6,210 bases of DNA, taken from contig JABJOR010000026.1 in the NCBI GenBank assembly GCA_018664265.1, forward strand, positions 1-6,210, given 5' to 3'. Below the pieces are notes generated by a model, which was given only the letters and a program-made list of their open reading frames with translations, had not been told where the DNA came from and searched no databases. The position numbers were made by a program, and so were the translations under genes. This stretch comes from Rhodospirillales bacterium (GTDB lineage: Bacteria; Pseudomonadota; Alphaproteobacteria; Rhodospirillales; Casp-alpha2). The first letter of the stretch is position 1. Each line of letters begins with the position of its first letter. Below are positions 1-6,210 of the stretch, piece after piece.

Positions 1-1412
1 CATCAAATTTTCGCACTGATCAATATGGCGGGTCAGCAGAAAACCGTTTTCGATTTATATCCGAATGCATTGCAGAAACCCGGCGTCTTGTCGGCCCTGA
101 AAAAATTATCGGTATTCGGATTTCAGCCGAAGAATATGAGCCCGATGGTCTGGGCGTACAGGCGTGGCTTAAAATCCGCGAACAATTCAATGCAGAAACA
201 GAACTTGATTTCGTCGATGTCATTGCGGGCTCCATGATGGGGCCGGGTGGCTCGTTCCATGTTGTACCACCCATGCAAATTGAGCACGCTTACGTGGCAC
301 CAAAATCAGCGGCTATCAAGGCTGTAATGGATAAAACTGTTATGGTTGCCGGGCGCATTAATCAACCGCAGCAGGCAGAAGAAGTGCTGGCTGCAGGACA
401 GGCCCATATGGTTGGCATGACCCGCGCCATGATTGCCGATCCGGACATGCCCAACAAAGCCAAAGCTGGAAACCTCGATAGTATTCGGGCTTGCATCGGT
501 TGCAACCAAGCCTGTATCGGTCACTTTCATATGGGCGTTCCCATATCCTGCATCCAGAACCCGGTCAGTGGACGCGAGCTTAAACTTGGCACCCGTGCAA
601 ATGCTGAAGCAAAGCGTAAAGTACTTATCGCGGGTGGTGGTCCGGGTGGTATGAGAGCCGCTGTCGAGGCAGCAAACCGGGGGCACAACGTCATACTCTG
701 TGAAGCCGCAACGCAGCTCGGCGGGCAAACCCTGCTCGGACAATTACTGCCAAACCGATCCGAATTCGGTGGCATAACCACAAACCTGAAGTACGAGCTG
801 GATCAGGCTGGCGTCGAGATCAGACTAAACACCCCGGTTAACCGTGCCTTGGTCGAAGCCGAGCAACCGGATGCCATCATCATTGCCACAGGGGCCACAC
901 CGTATACCCCGAATGTCGAAATAGCCGACGATGTTCATTGCGCCGATGCATGGCAAATCCTGCGTGGAGAAATAAATCCCGGTGCCAATGTGGTCGTGGC
1001 CGACTGGCGCTGTGACTGGGTTGGATTGGGTGTTGCAGAAAAGCTCGCCCTTGAAGGTTGCAATGTACATCTGTGTATTAACGGTGAAACCCTGGGCCAG
1101 AACCTGCAGCTTTATCAGCGCCTGTATTGGGCGGGAGCTATTTATAAGCTGGGCGTTAAAGTGACCCATTATGCCCGCCTATTTGGTGCCGATGGCGACA
1201 CTGTATACTTCCACAACAACGTCAGTGGCGAGCCCATCATATGTGAAGGGGTCGATACCCTCGTCATGGCACAAGGTCATACCCAGGAAATTACACTTGC
1301 TAATGAATTGGAAGGCATGGACCTTGAAATTCACATGGTTGGCGATTGTCTCAGTCCTCGCTCCGCCGAAGAGGCTATTTATGAAGGTCTGGTCGCAGGC
1401 CGCAATGTTTAA
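1..1412 (+). CDS. Old-yellow-enzyme/TMADH-type flavin and Fe-S oxidoreductase, probable N-methyl amine demethylase (5' partial)
   Basis: The reading frame is open from base 3, so the gene starts left of the window; 469 residues are visible of a family usually about 640-690 long. The first ATG in frame, at 234, is internal, because residues before it carry the family motif RTDQYGGSAENR (visible residues 4-15). Visible residues 1 to about 160 are the end of the FMN-binding TIM barrel, including GMTRAMIADP. A 4Fe-4S motif follows, C-x2-C-x3-C-x11-C at residues 164, 167, 171 and 183. An FAD fold comes next, with AGGGPGG near 210, ATGATPYTP near 295 and a C-terminal VGD motif near 446. The second dinucleotide-binding site (about 327-358) lacks a normal GxGxxG. 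Known relatives are trimethylamine/dimethylamine dehydrogenase, DgcA (dimethylglycine), N-methylproline demethylase and 2,4-dienoyl-CoA reductase. The MttB neighbour and the degenerate NAD(P)H site favour an oxidative demethylase. The family call is firm; the substrate is inferred. Confidence 0.9.
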   Translation, partial: SNFRTDQYGGSAENRFRFISECIAETRRLVGPEKIIGIRISAEEYEPDGLGVQAWLKIREQFNAETELDFVDVIAGSMMGPGGSFHVVPPMQIEHAYVAPKSAAIKAVMDKTVMVAGRINQPQQAEEVLAAGQAHMVGMTRAMIADPDMPNKAKAGNLDSIRACIGCNQACIGHFHMGVPISCIQNPVSGRELKLGTRANAEAKRKVLIAGGGPGGMRAAVEAANRGHNVILCEAATQLGGQTLLGQLLPNRSEFGGITTNLKYELDQAGVEIRLNTPVNRALVEAEQPDAIIIATGATPYTPNVEIADDVHCADAWQILRGEINPGANVVVADWRCDWVGLGVAEKLALEGCNVHLCINGETLGQNLQLYQRLYWAGAIYKLGVKVTHYARLFGADGDTVYFHNNVSGEPIICEGVDTLVMAQGHTQEITLANELEGMDLEIHMVGDCLSPRSAEEAIYEGLVAGRNV

Positions 1413-1416
1413 AGGA
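1411..1416 (+). promoter_or_regulatory. Ribosome binding site for the MttB-family gene
   Basis: AAAGGA lies 11 bases before the ATG at 1428 and overlaps the last two bases of the preceding gene's TAA stop. It supports the chosen start. The preceding stop is in the same frame as this ATG, so no earlier start is possible after 1412. Confidence 0.6.
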
Positions 1417-1427
1417 AAATTAGATTT

Positions 1428-3011
1428 ATGACACAACCATCCAGCAAAAGAAGCGGTGGGCGATCCGCACGCATCAAACAAAGGTCGGAAAAAAACAATT
1501 CTGAGCGTTCACAGGCCAGTGGTTTTGCTGGCGGCCAATATAAGCCACTCAGCGATCATGATGTAAACCGAATTCACGAAGGGGCTTTGCATATTCTGGA
1601 AACCGTTGGCATGGGCGTAATTGGGAACCTGCCACCCGGCGCGAAAGAAATGCTTGAGCAAGGGGCGACGCTCAGTGACTCTGATCGAATTCTCATCCCC
1701 CGCGCCAAGGTCGAAGACATCCTGGCAAAGACCTGCCGCACATGGACATTACACGGCCTTGATCGAGATCGTTCCATTGAAATATCACCTGGTCATGTGC
1801 ACTACGGCACGGCTGGCGGTGCCGTCAATATTCGCGATTTTCAATCAAGGCAGTACCGGGAAACTCGACTGTTTGATCTGTATGACGTAACACGTCTGAT
1901 CGACACTCTGCACAATATCCACTGGTGTTATCGCCCGCTGATTGCACGCGATATTGTTGAAACTGAAACGCTCGATATCAACACAGCCTACGCATTGATG
2001 TCTGGAACATCCAAACCTCTGGGCATCACGCTGGGCAGTGTGGAGTCCGTTGAGGCCGTCACAAGCATGTTCGACCTTGCCCTCGGTGGTGAGGGACAAT
2101 TCCGCAAAACCCCGTGCGCTCATAGTGTACAGGGCGATGGTGTGCCGCCCCTGCGATATGCCGAAGATCGCTGCATTATCAAAGAGGCTAGCATCCGCGC
2201 TGGTATCCCCTTGATGATTGCTTCTGCCCCGCAAGCCGGGGCCACGGCCCCCGCTGCCCTTGCAGGAGCTCTTGTTCAGGTCGTTGCTGAAGCCCTCGCC
2301 GGGTTGGTCTATGCCAACACCATAGCGCCGGGCCATCCTGTGACTTTTGCACCTTGGCCGTTTGTATCAGACTTACGCACCGGGGCCATGAGTGGAGGAA
2401 GCGCTGAACAAGCCATGCTGTCGGCCGCCGCCGCACAAATGGGCACATTCTACGGCTTGCCCACCAGTGTTCCGGCTGGCATCGCGGATTCAAAAGCCCC
2501 TGATGCCCAATCAGGATTTGAGAAAGCCTACAGCAACATTCTTGCCGGGATGGCGGGCGCCAGCATGGTACACGAAAGCGCCGGAATGCATGCGGCCTTG
2601 ATGGGCTGCACACTGGAAAGCTTTGTGATTGATAATGACATGCTGGGCAACATCGAGCGCACAGTGCGCGGCATTGAAGTTACTGACGAAACATTGTCTC
2701 TTGATGTGATTGCAAACGTAAACATCGAAGGCCCCGGACATTACCTCGGGGATGAGCAAACCATTGCTTTGATGGAAAGCGAATATCGCTATCCGACGAT
2801 CTCTGACAGACAGGGCATTGATGCCTGGGAAGAAGACGGCGCTCCGGATATGGAAACCCGTGCAAGAAATTACGTGCAAAACACGCTTGCCAGCCACTAC
2901 CCTGATCACATAAAACCTGAACTCGACAAAATTTTGCGTGAGCGTTTTAATATCCGCCTGCCCAAAGACATAATGACCCCTGGCAACACACGCTGGCAAA
3001 CCACAGAGTAG
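1428..3011 (+). CDS. Trimethylamine methyltransferase (MttB) family protein, non-pyrrolysine type
   Basis: The 527-residue protein is a recognisable full-length MTTB-family TIM-barrel methyltransferase. In this family, the enzyme moves a methyl group from a quaternary or tertiary amine to the cobalt of a partner corrinoid protein in the cytoplasm. Conserved-looking blocks include HYGTAGGAVNIRD (125-137), GTSKPLGITLGSVES (193-207), PGHPVTFAPWPFVSDLRTGA (301-320) and YGLPTSVPAGIADSKAPDAQ (342-361). Archaeal MttB carries pyrrolysine, encoded by an in-frame UAG, near the last block. Here the frame is uninterrupted and Ile-Ala stands before DSK, so this is the pyrrolysine-free branch that includes the glycine betaine methyltransferase MtgB and the proline betaine and carnitine enzymes. 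Residues 1-30 form a basic, Ser-rich tail, probably disordered. The next gene starts 7 bases after the stop. No corrinoid protein or second methyltransferase is in the window. Substrate unknown; glycine betaine or proline betaine are reasonable guesses. Confidence 0.92.
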   Translation: MTQPSSKRSGGRSARIKQRSEKNNSERSQASGFAGGQYKPLSDHDVNRIHEGALHILETVGMGVIGNLPPGAKEMLEQGATLSDSDRILIPRAKVEDILAKTCRTWTLHGLDRDRSIEISPGHVHYGTAGGAVNIRDFQSRQYRETRLFDLYDVTRLIDTLHNIHWCYRPLIARDIVETETLDINTAYALMSGTSKPLGITLGSVESVEAVTSMFDLALGGEGQFRKTPCAHSVQGDGVPPLRYAEDRCIIKEASIRAGIPLMIASAPQAGATAPAALAGALVQVVAEALAGLVYANTIAPGHPVTFAPWPFVSDLRTGAMSGGSAEQAMLSAAAAQMGTFYGLPTSVPAGIADSKAPDAQSGFEKAYSNILAGMAGASMVHESAGMHAALMGCTLESFVIDNDMLGNIERTVRGIEVTDETLSLDVIANVNIEGPGHYLGDEQTIALMESEYRYPTISDRQGIDAWEEDGAPDMETRARNYVQNTLASHYPDHIKPELDKILRERFNIRLPKDIMTPGNTRWQTTE

Positions 3012-3018
3012 AACGATC

Positions 3019-3657
3019 ATGAAAGCAACCATCATCCCCGTCACAGCATTCCAGCAGAATTGTTCCTTAATCTGGTGTGAGAACACTATGAAGGGCTGTG
3101 TTGTTGATCCCGGTGGCGATCTAGATACGATCCTTGGTGCTGCAGAAGAAAACGGGGTTACAATTGAAAAAATTCTGATCACCCACAGCCACCTTGATCA
3201 TGCTGGCGGCACAGCAGAGCTACAGAAAAAGCTCGGCGTAACAATCGAAGGCCCTCATGTGGATGATACATTTTTGATTGAGCAGCTTCCTGCAAGCTGC
3301 GCCGAGTATGGCTTTCCTCCGGCAGAAGTCTTCACCCCGGATCGCTGGTTAGAAAATGGTGATCAAGTCACTGTCGGCGATCTGACCTTTGATGTTTACC
3401 ATTGCCCTGGGCACACACCGGGCCATGTGGTTTTTCATGAACCGGAAACCAATGTTGCCTTTGTTGGTGATGTATTGTTCAAAGGCTCCATCGGCCGTAC
3501 AGATTTTGAGCGTGGCAATCATGCTGATTTGATCAATTCCATCCGCAACCGCCTGTGGCCACTGGGTGATGATGTAACCTTTGTCTCTGGCCACGGTGAA
3601 GTTTCTACGTTTGGCAATGAACGGGCGACCAATCCATATGTCGGCGACGGGGCTTAA
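3019..3657 (+). CDS. gloC: MBL-fold hydrolase, YcbL/GloC-like type II glyoxalase
   Basis: The 212-residue cytoplasmic protein matches the small YcbL/GloC branch of glyoxalase II (E. coli YcbL is about 215 residues). Its N-terminus, IIPVTAFQQNCSLIWCE, is typical of that group. The metal site is complete: HSHLDH gives His56, His58, Asp60 and His61, with His132 in GHTPGH, Asp151 in VGDVLF and His192 in SGHGE. GSIGRTDF (157-163) and the ending NERATNPYVG are also typical. Known members hydrolyse S-lactoylglutathione or related glutathione thioesters using one or two metal ions. It lacks the C-terminal substrate domain of long GloB enzymes. The start lies 7 bases after the MttB-family stop with only a weak AG-rich ribosome site, so translation may depend on ribosomes finishing the upstream gene. 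A link to formaldehyde or thioester detoxification in this operon is inferred from position only. Confidence 0.93.
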   Translation: MKATIIPVTAFQQNCSLIWCENTMKGCVVDPGGDLDTILGAAEENGVTIEKILITHSHLDHAGGTAELQKKLGVTIEGPHVDDTFLIEQLPASCAEYGFPPAEVFTPDRWLENGDQVTVGDLTFDVYHCPGHTPGHVVFHEPETNVAFVGDVLFKGSIGRTDFERGNHADLINSIRNRLWPLGDDVTFVSGHGEVSTFGNERATNPYVGDGA

Positions 3658-3663
3658 AAGGGG
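3658..3663 (+). promoter_or_regulatory. Ribosome binding site for the cytochrome gene
   Basis: AAGGGG begins directly after the preceding TAA stop and sits 6 bases before the ATG at 3670. It is the strongest ribosome site in the plus-strand block and fixes the start ahead of the hydrophobic N-terminus. Confidence 0.65.
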
Positions 3664-3669
3664 ATCGTT

Positions 3670-4524
3670 ATGCGCTGGATTGTTTTTATTGCTCTTCAAT
3701 GCTTGATCGTACTTGCTATCGTTGGTGTGGTTTTTACCCATCAGGATAAAGTTATTGTCCTGAAGAAACCGCCGCTATCCCTCGCCCAATGGTATAAGCC
3801 GCAAAACAAGCGACAGGTATGGCTGCATACCATGTTCAAGCTGCGCCGTGAAATGCTTGCCGTTGAGATCTATGCATCAACAGGCGATAGTGAAAATCTG
3901 CAAAAATGGGCAGGAAAGTTAGACAAGGACTACCAGAAAATTTCAGAGATGGTGCCGGAATGGCAAAATCATTTAAATCTGGATGCTATTGAGGAAATAC
4001 AAAAAAGCGCGCAGGAAAGTCGTTTTGAAGATGTCAGCCCTGCCCTTAAAAACCTGGGCGAAAGTTGTAAAACCTGTCACACAGATTACCGAGCCGTGAC
4101 AGCTGCCATGTACCGTGCGCCTGATTTTTTAGGCATGGATATCGATGCTTCGACATCTTTGAATGCCCACATGCAAACTTTGAGCAAACAGGTCAATCAG
4201 ATCAAAATAGCCTTTGTGGATGAACGCCATGATGACGCCCTGTCGGCTTTCTCAGATTTAAGCGAAGGTATGAACACGTTGGGTGACACCTGCATTAACT
4301 GTCATAAGAAAGCCACGCAACCATATCCGAATGCAGAGGTTTCGCAGGCGCTGTCAGGACTTGGGCAAAGTTTGGAAAGTGGCACCTTGCAGGATAAAGG
4401 CAGAGCCCTGGGCACGTTGGCTGTGATGGCCTGCGCCAATTGCCACGCCACCCACCGATTATCTTATGATGCCAAAATTCTTTTCTCAGAAGAAAAGAGC
4501 TGGAGCGAACGCCTTAAACACTAG
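3670..4524 (+). CDS. Membrane-anchored triheme c-type cytochrome with cytochrome c'-like helical domains
   Basis: The 284-residue protein begins with a short basic start and one hydrophobic helix (about residues 3-23). No clear signal peptidase site or lipobox follows, so it is probably held in the inner membrane with its bulk in the periplasm. There are three covalent haem sites: CKTCH (133-137), CINCH (208-212) and CANCH (255-259). The first two each end a mostly helical stretch. The line ALKNLGESCKTCHTDYR closely resembles the C-terminal haem signature of class II cytochrome c', and LGDTCINCHKK repeats the pattern. The protein therefore looks like two cytochrome c'-like units plus a third haem segment. 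A role in electron transfer is likely; donor, acceptor and name are unknown. It is the last gene of the plus-strand block, and its final 11 bases overlap the end of the opposing amidohydrolase gene. Haem attachment would need a Ccm system encoded elsewhere. Confidence 0.85.
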   Translation: MRWIVFIALQCLIVLAIVGVVFTHQDKVIVLKKPPLSLAQWYKPQNKRQVWLHTMFKLRREMLAVEIYASTGDSENLQKWAGKLDKDYQKISEMVPEWQNHLNLDAIEEIQKSAQESRFEDVSPALKNLGESCKTCHTDYRAVTAAMYRAPDFLGMDIDASTSLNAHMQTLSKQVNQIKIAFVDERHDDALSAFSDLSEGMNTLGDTCINCHKKATQPYPNAEVSQALSGLGQSLESGTLQDKGRALGTLAVMACANCHATHRLSYDAKILFSEEKSWSERLKH

Positions 4525-5356
4525 CTTTTACATAGCCAGCAATCGCCTCGACAAGGCGCTGGATTTCTACGCAAAAATCAGAATAATCGAGACGCTTTTC
4601 ATCCGGAAGCTTTTCCAGATACAGGTTCCTGTTGATCTCAATTTGTACGCTGTGACGATGGTCTGCAGGCTCTGAATAAGCCGATATCAGCTCAGCGCCC
4701 TTGAACGGGTAATTGATGGAAACATCATACCCACGTGCCTTCAGATGGTTTGCAATAAAATCCGTAAAAGCAGGGTCGCAACTTGTTCTGTCCAGATCGG
4801 AAATCACAAAATCAGAACGCTCCACATCCTCTTTGGTATCAAACAACTTGCCTTCTCCGCGCATGGAATGGCAATTCACATGATAGACCTGACCAAAAAG
4901 TGCACGCAGACGATCCATTTCATCTGAGACTGCGGTGTGATAGGGCCGCCAGTAACTTTCAATACGCTGGGCGATTTCCTCTGAACGTAATTTGCGCTCG
5001 TAAATTGGAATCATGCCGTGCATGGTTTCCCAGACAAGGCCTTTGCCACGGTTTGATTTTCCAGTGGTGTTTAATGGCCCTGGCCAAACATCGGCGATGG
5101 CTATGGGGTCGATATCATCTTCCGCCCGGTTCGCATCCAGATAGACCCGCGGGAATGTGGCCGTGATCAAGCTGGCACCCACATCGGGTGCTCCGGCAAA
5201 CAGCTCATCGACGAAAACATCTTCTGCTGTGCGTAGAAAATCTATTTCAAGCTTTGTGTCAAAGTCATCAGGATAAACCCGCCCACTGTGGGGGCTATCA
5301 AACAACAGCGGGATTTCTTCAATCCCCGATGGGCACTTTTCAAACTGGACCGGCAT
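4514..5356 (-). CDS. N-formylglutamate amidohydrolase family protein
   Basis: The 280-residue, probably cytoplasmic protein belongs to the FGase family (HutG type), which hydrolyses N-formyl-L-glutamate to glutamate and formate at a metal centre. Family motifs are FDSPHSGRVYPDDF (19-32), FPRVYLDANRAEDDIDP (68-84), NRGKGLV (102-108), HVNCHSMRG (159-167) and the C-terminal VQIEINRNLYL (237-247). His23, His163 and Glu240 are the likely metal or catalytic residues, judged from motif position. Length is normal. The ATG is well supported: an in-frame TAA lies two codons upstream and the next Met is residue 113. The ribosome site is only a weak purine run. Its first 17 bases overlap the end of the MATE gene, so the two are probably coupled. 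No other histidine-degradation (hut) gene is visible, so the true substrate may be another N-formyl or N-acyl amino acid. Confidence 0.92.
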   Translation of the reverse strand: MPVQFEKCPSGIEEIPLLFDSPHSGRVYPDDFDTKLEIDFLRTAEDVFVDELFAGAPDVGASLITATFPRVYLDANRAEDDIDPIAIADVWPGPLNTTGKSNRGKGLVWETMHGMIPIYERKLRSEEIAQRIESYWRPYHTAVSDEMDRLRALFGQVYHVNCHSMRGEGKLFDTKEDVERSDFVISDLDRTSCDPAFTDFIANHLKARGYDVSINYPFKGAELISAYSEPADHRHSVQIEINRNLYLEKLPDEKRLDYSDFCVEIQRLVEAIAGYVKASV

Positions 5357-6210
5357 TCTCGTTTACTTTCTTTATCACTCTGGAAAGTATCACAAAACGT
5401 CCCGTCAGCATAAGGCCCGTTATAGCCAATCCTAACGCCAATCCCCACCATAACCCTTGCGGCCCGTAACCAAGTTCAAATGCCAGCACATACCCACTGC
5501 CAATACCGAAAATCCAGTACCCAACCGCTGCTATCCACATAGGCACAATAACATCCTTCATACCCCGCAGAATTCGTGCAGCAATGACTTGCAATCCATC
5601 AAACAGCTGGAAGGCAGCAGCGATCAAAAACAAAGAAGTACATAAAGTAAGAACCTCTGTGTTTTCCGGGTCGGACAGATCCAGAAAAAATCCGACAATC
5701 ATGGGAGAGCCAAAAATGAACCATAGCCCCGCCAAAATCGCAAACCCGATTCCGAGCCAAATGCCCAACAAGCCGGATTGCCTTGATTCTGCAATTTTCC
5801 CGGCGCCAATTCCATGGGCAACGCGAATGCCTGCGGCCTCACCAATAGCGAGAGAAACCATAAACATTACGCCAACAACCCCGGTTACAACCTGGTTGGC
5901 AGCCAATGCGTTAGCTCCGAGAACACCCATCATGACCGCCACAGCCATAAACAGGCCACCTTCCATGAGGGCAATGCCGCCAATAGGCATTCCAAGTCGA
6001 ATTATTTGCATACACTCGGTGAAATCGAGATCAAACAAATCTTGATAGATTCGATAACGCTTGAGCCCCTGTGTTCGAGCCGTATGGAACACCAGAGCAA
6101 AAACCATAATCCAGCAAACGATCGTCGTAGACAGGCCAGCCCCGGCAACACCCATTTCTGGTAAACCAAAGGCGCCAAAGACCATGCCATACGTCAACAG
6201 GGCATTTAGC
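5340..6210 (-). CDS. MATE family multidrug/metabolite efflux transporter (5' partial)
   Basis: The frame runs open to the right edge. 289 residues are visible, roughly the C-terminal 60% of a 12-helix MATE protein of about 450-480. A TTG at 6195-6197 could be read as a start but is internal: the preceding codons (Leu-Asn-Ala-Leu) continue the motif before YGMVFGAFGLPEMGVAGAG, which is typical of NorM-type MATE proteins. Other family marks, with visible numbering, are RLGMPIGGIALMEGG (about 71-85), LGANALAANQVV (about 97-108) and the IRVAHGIGAG loop (about 128-137). About seven or eight hydrophobic helices can be drawn. Such transporters export drugs or metabolites across the inner membrane in exchange for Na+ or H+. 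Substrate cannot be read from sequence. The gene ends inside the start of the amidohydrolase gene. Confidence 0.94.
   Translation of the reverse strand, partial: LNALLTYGMVFGAFGLPEMGVAGAGLSTTIVCWIMVFALVFHTARTQGLKRYRIYQDLFDLDFTECMQIIRLGMPIGGIALMEGGLFMAVAVMMGVLGANALAANQVVTGVVGVMFMVSLAIGEAAGIRVAHGIGAGKIAESRQSGLLGIWLGIGFAILAGLWFIFGSPMIVGFFLDLSDPENTEVLTLCTSLFLIAAAFQLFDGLQVIAARILRGMKDVIVPMWIAAVGYWIFGIGSGYVLAFELGYGPQGLWWGLALGLAITGLMLTGRFVILSRVIKKVNENAGPV

Noticed and set aside
234..236. ATG as the start of the flavin oxidoreductase
   Set aside because: The frame stays open to base 3 and the upstream residues carry the conserved RTDxYGGSxENR motif, so this ATG is internal.
1845..2336. 163-codon minus-strand open frame
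   Set aside because: It is a shadow of the MttB-family gene with no family motif.
1428..3011. Pyrrolysine-encoding methyltransferase with UAG readthrough
   Set aside because: There is no in-frame UAG before the terminal stop and the protein is already full length.
2511..3182. 223-codon minus-strand open frame
   Set aside because: It lies opposite the MttB-family and hydrolase genes, shows no recognisable domain, and the plus-strand proteins are clearly real.
3687..3702. Lipoprotein signal at Cys11 of the cytochrome
   Set aside because: Residues before the cysteine (Ala-Leu-Gln) do not fit a lipobox, and the hydrophobic segment continues well past it, as in a membrane anchor.
4480..4497. 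Hairpin CTTTTCT-CAGA-AGAAAAG as a terminator near the convergent gene ends
   Set aside because: The stem is AT-rich, lies inside the cytochrome gene and has no T run after it on the plus strand; on the minus strand only a weak AATTTT follows.
5584..6045. 153-codon plus-strand open frame opposite the MATE gene
   Set aside because: Its Pro/Thr/Ala-rich translation is what the antisense of a hydrophobic membrane protein gives; no domain seen.
6195..6197. TTG as the start of the MATE gene
   Set aside because: The frame continues to the right edge with family-like residues, and a start here would leave only about half a transporter.

Overview
The window is densely packed, with six protein genes and almost no intergenic DNA; the longest gap is 15 bases. 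It looks like chromosome from a Gram-negative proteobacterium, probably an alphaproteobacterium of intermediate GC content. The reasons are a YcbL/GloC-type metallo-hydrolase, a membrane-anchored c-type multihaem protein, a MATE transporter next to an N-formylglutamate amidohydrolase, and a pyrrolysine-free MttB homologue with a basic N-terminal tail. The taxon is inferred from protein character and was not tested by a search.

Left block, plus strand (1-4524), four tightly spaced genes. The first is cut by the left edge. It is the C-terminal two thirds of an old-yellow-enzyme / trimethylamine-dehydrogenase-type flavin oxidoreductase with a 4Fe-4S motif and an FAD domain, most like the DgcA / N-methylproline demethylase group. 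Next come a non-pyrrolysine MttB-family methyltransferase (1428-3011), a GloC-like metallo-beta-lactamase-fold hydrolase (3019-3657) and a membrane-anchored cytochrome with three CxxCH haem sites (3670-4524). Gaps of 15, 7 and 12 bases suggest one operon.

Right block, minus strand (4514-6210), two genes. A MATE transporter cut by the right edge overlaps by 17 bases the start of an N-formylglutamate amidohydrolase, which suggests translational coupling. The amidohydrolase converges on the cytochrome gene, and the two coding regions overlap by 11 bases.

Working model (inference): the left block degrades a methylated amine or betaine. The MttB homologue would take a methyl group from a quaternary amine onto a corrinoid protein encoded elsewhere. 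The flavin/Fe-S enzyme would then oxidatively demethylate the resulting tertiary amine, releasing formaldehyde and passing electrons onward. The hydrolase may clear glutathione thioesters, and the cytochrome may be part of an electron route, but neither link is shown by sequence. The right block appears unrelated. I found no RNA gene, CRISPR array, insertion sequence, convincing terminator or promoter; the operon promoters presumably lie outside both edges.
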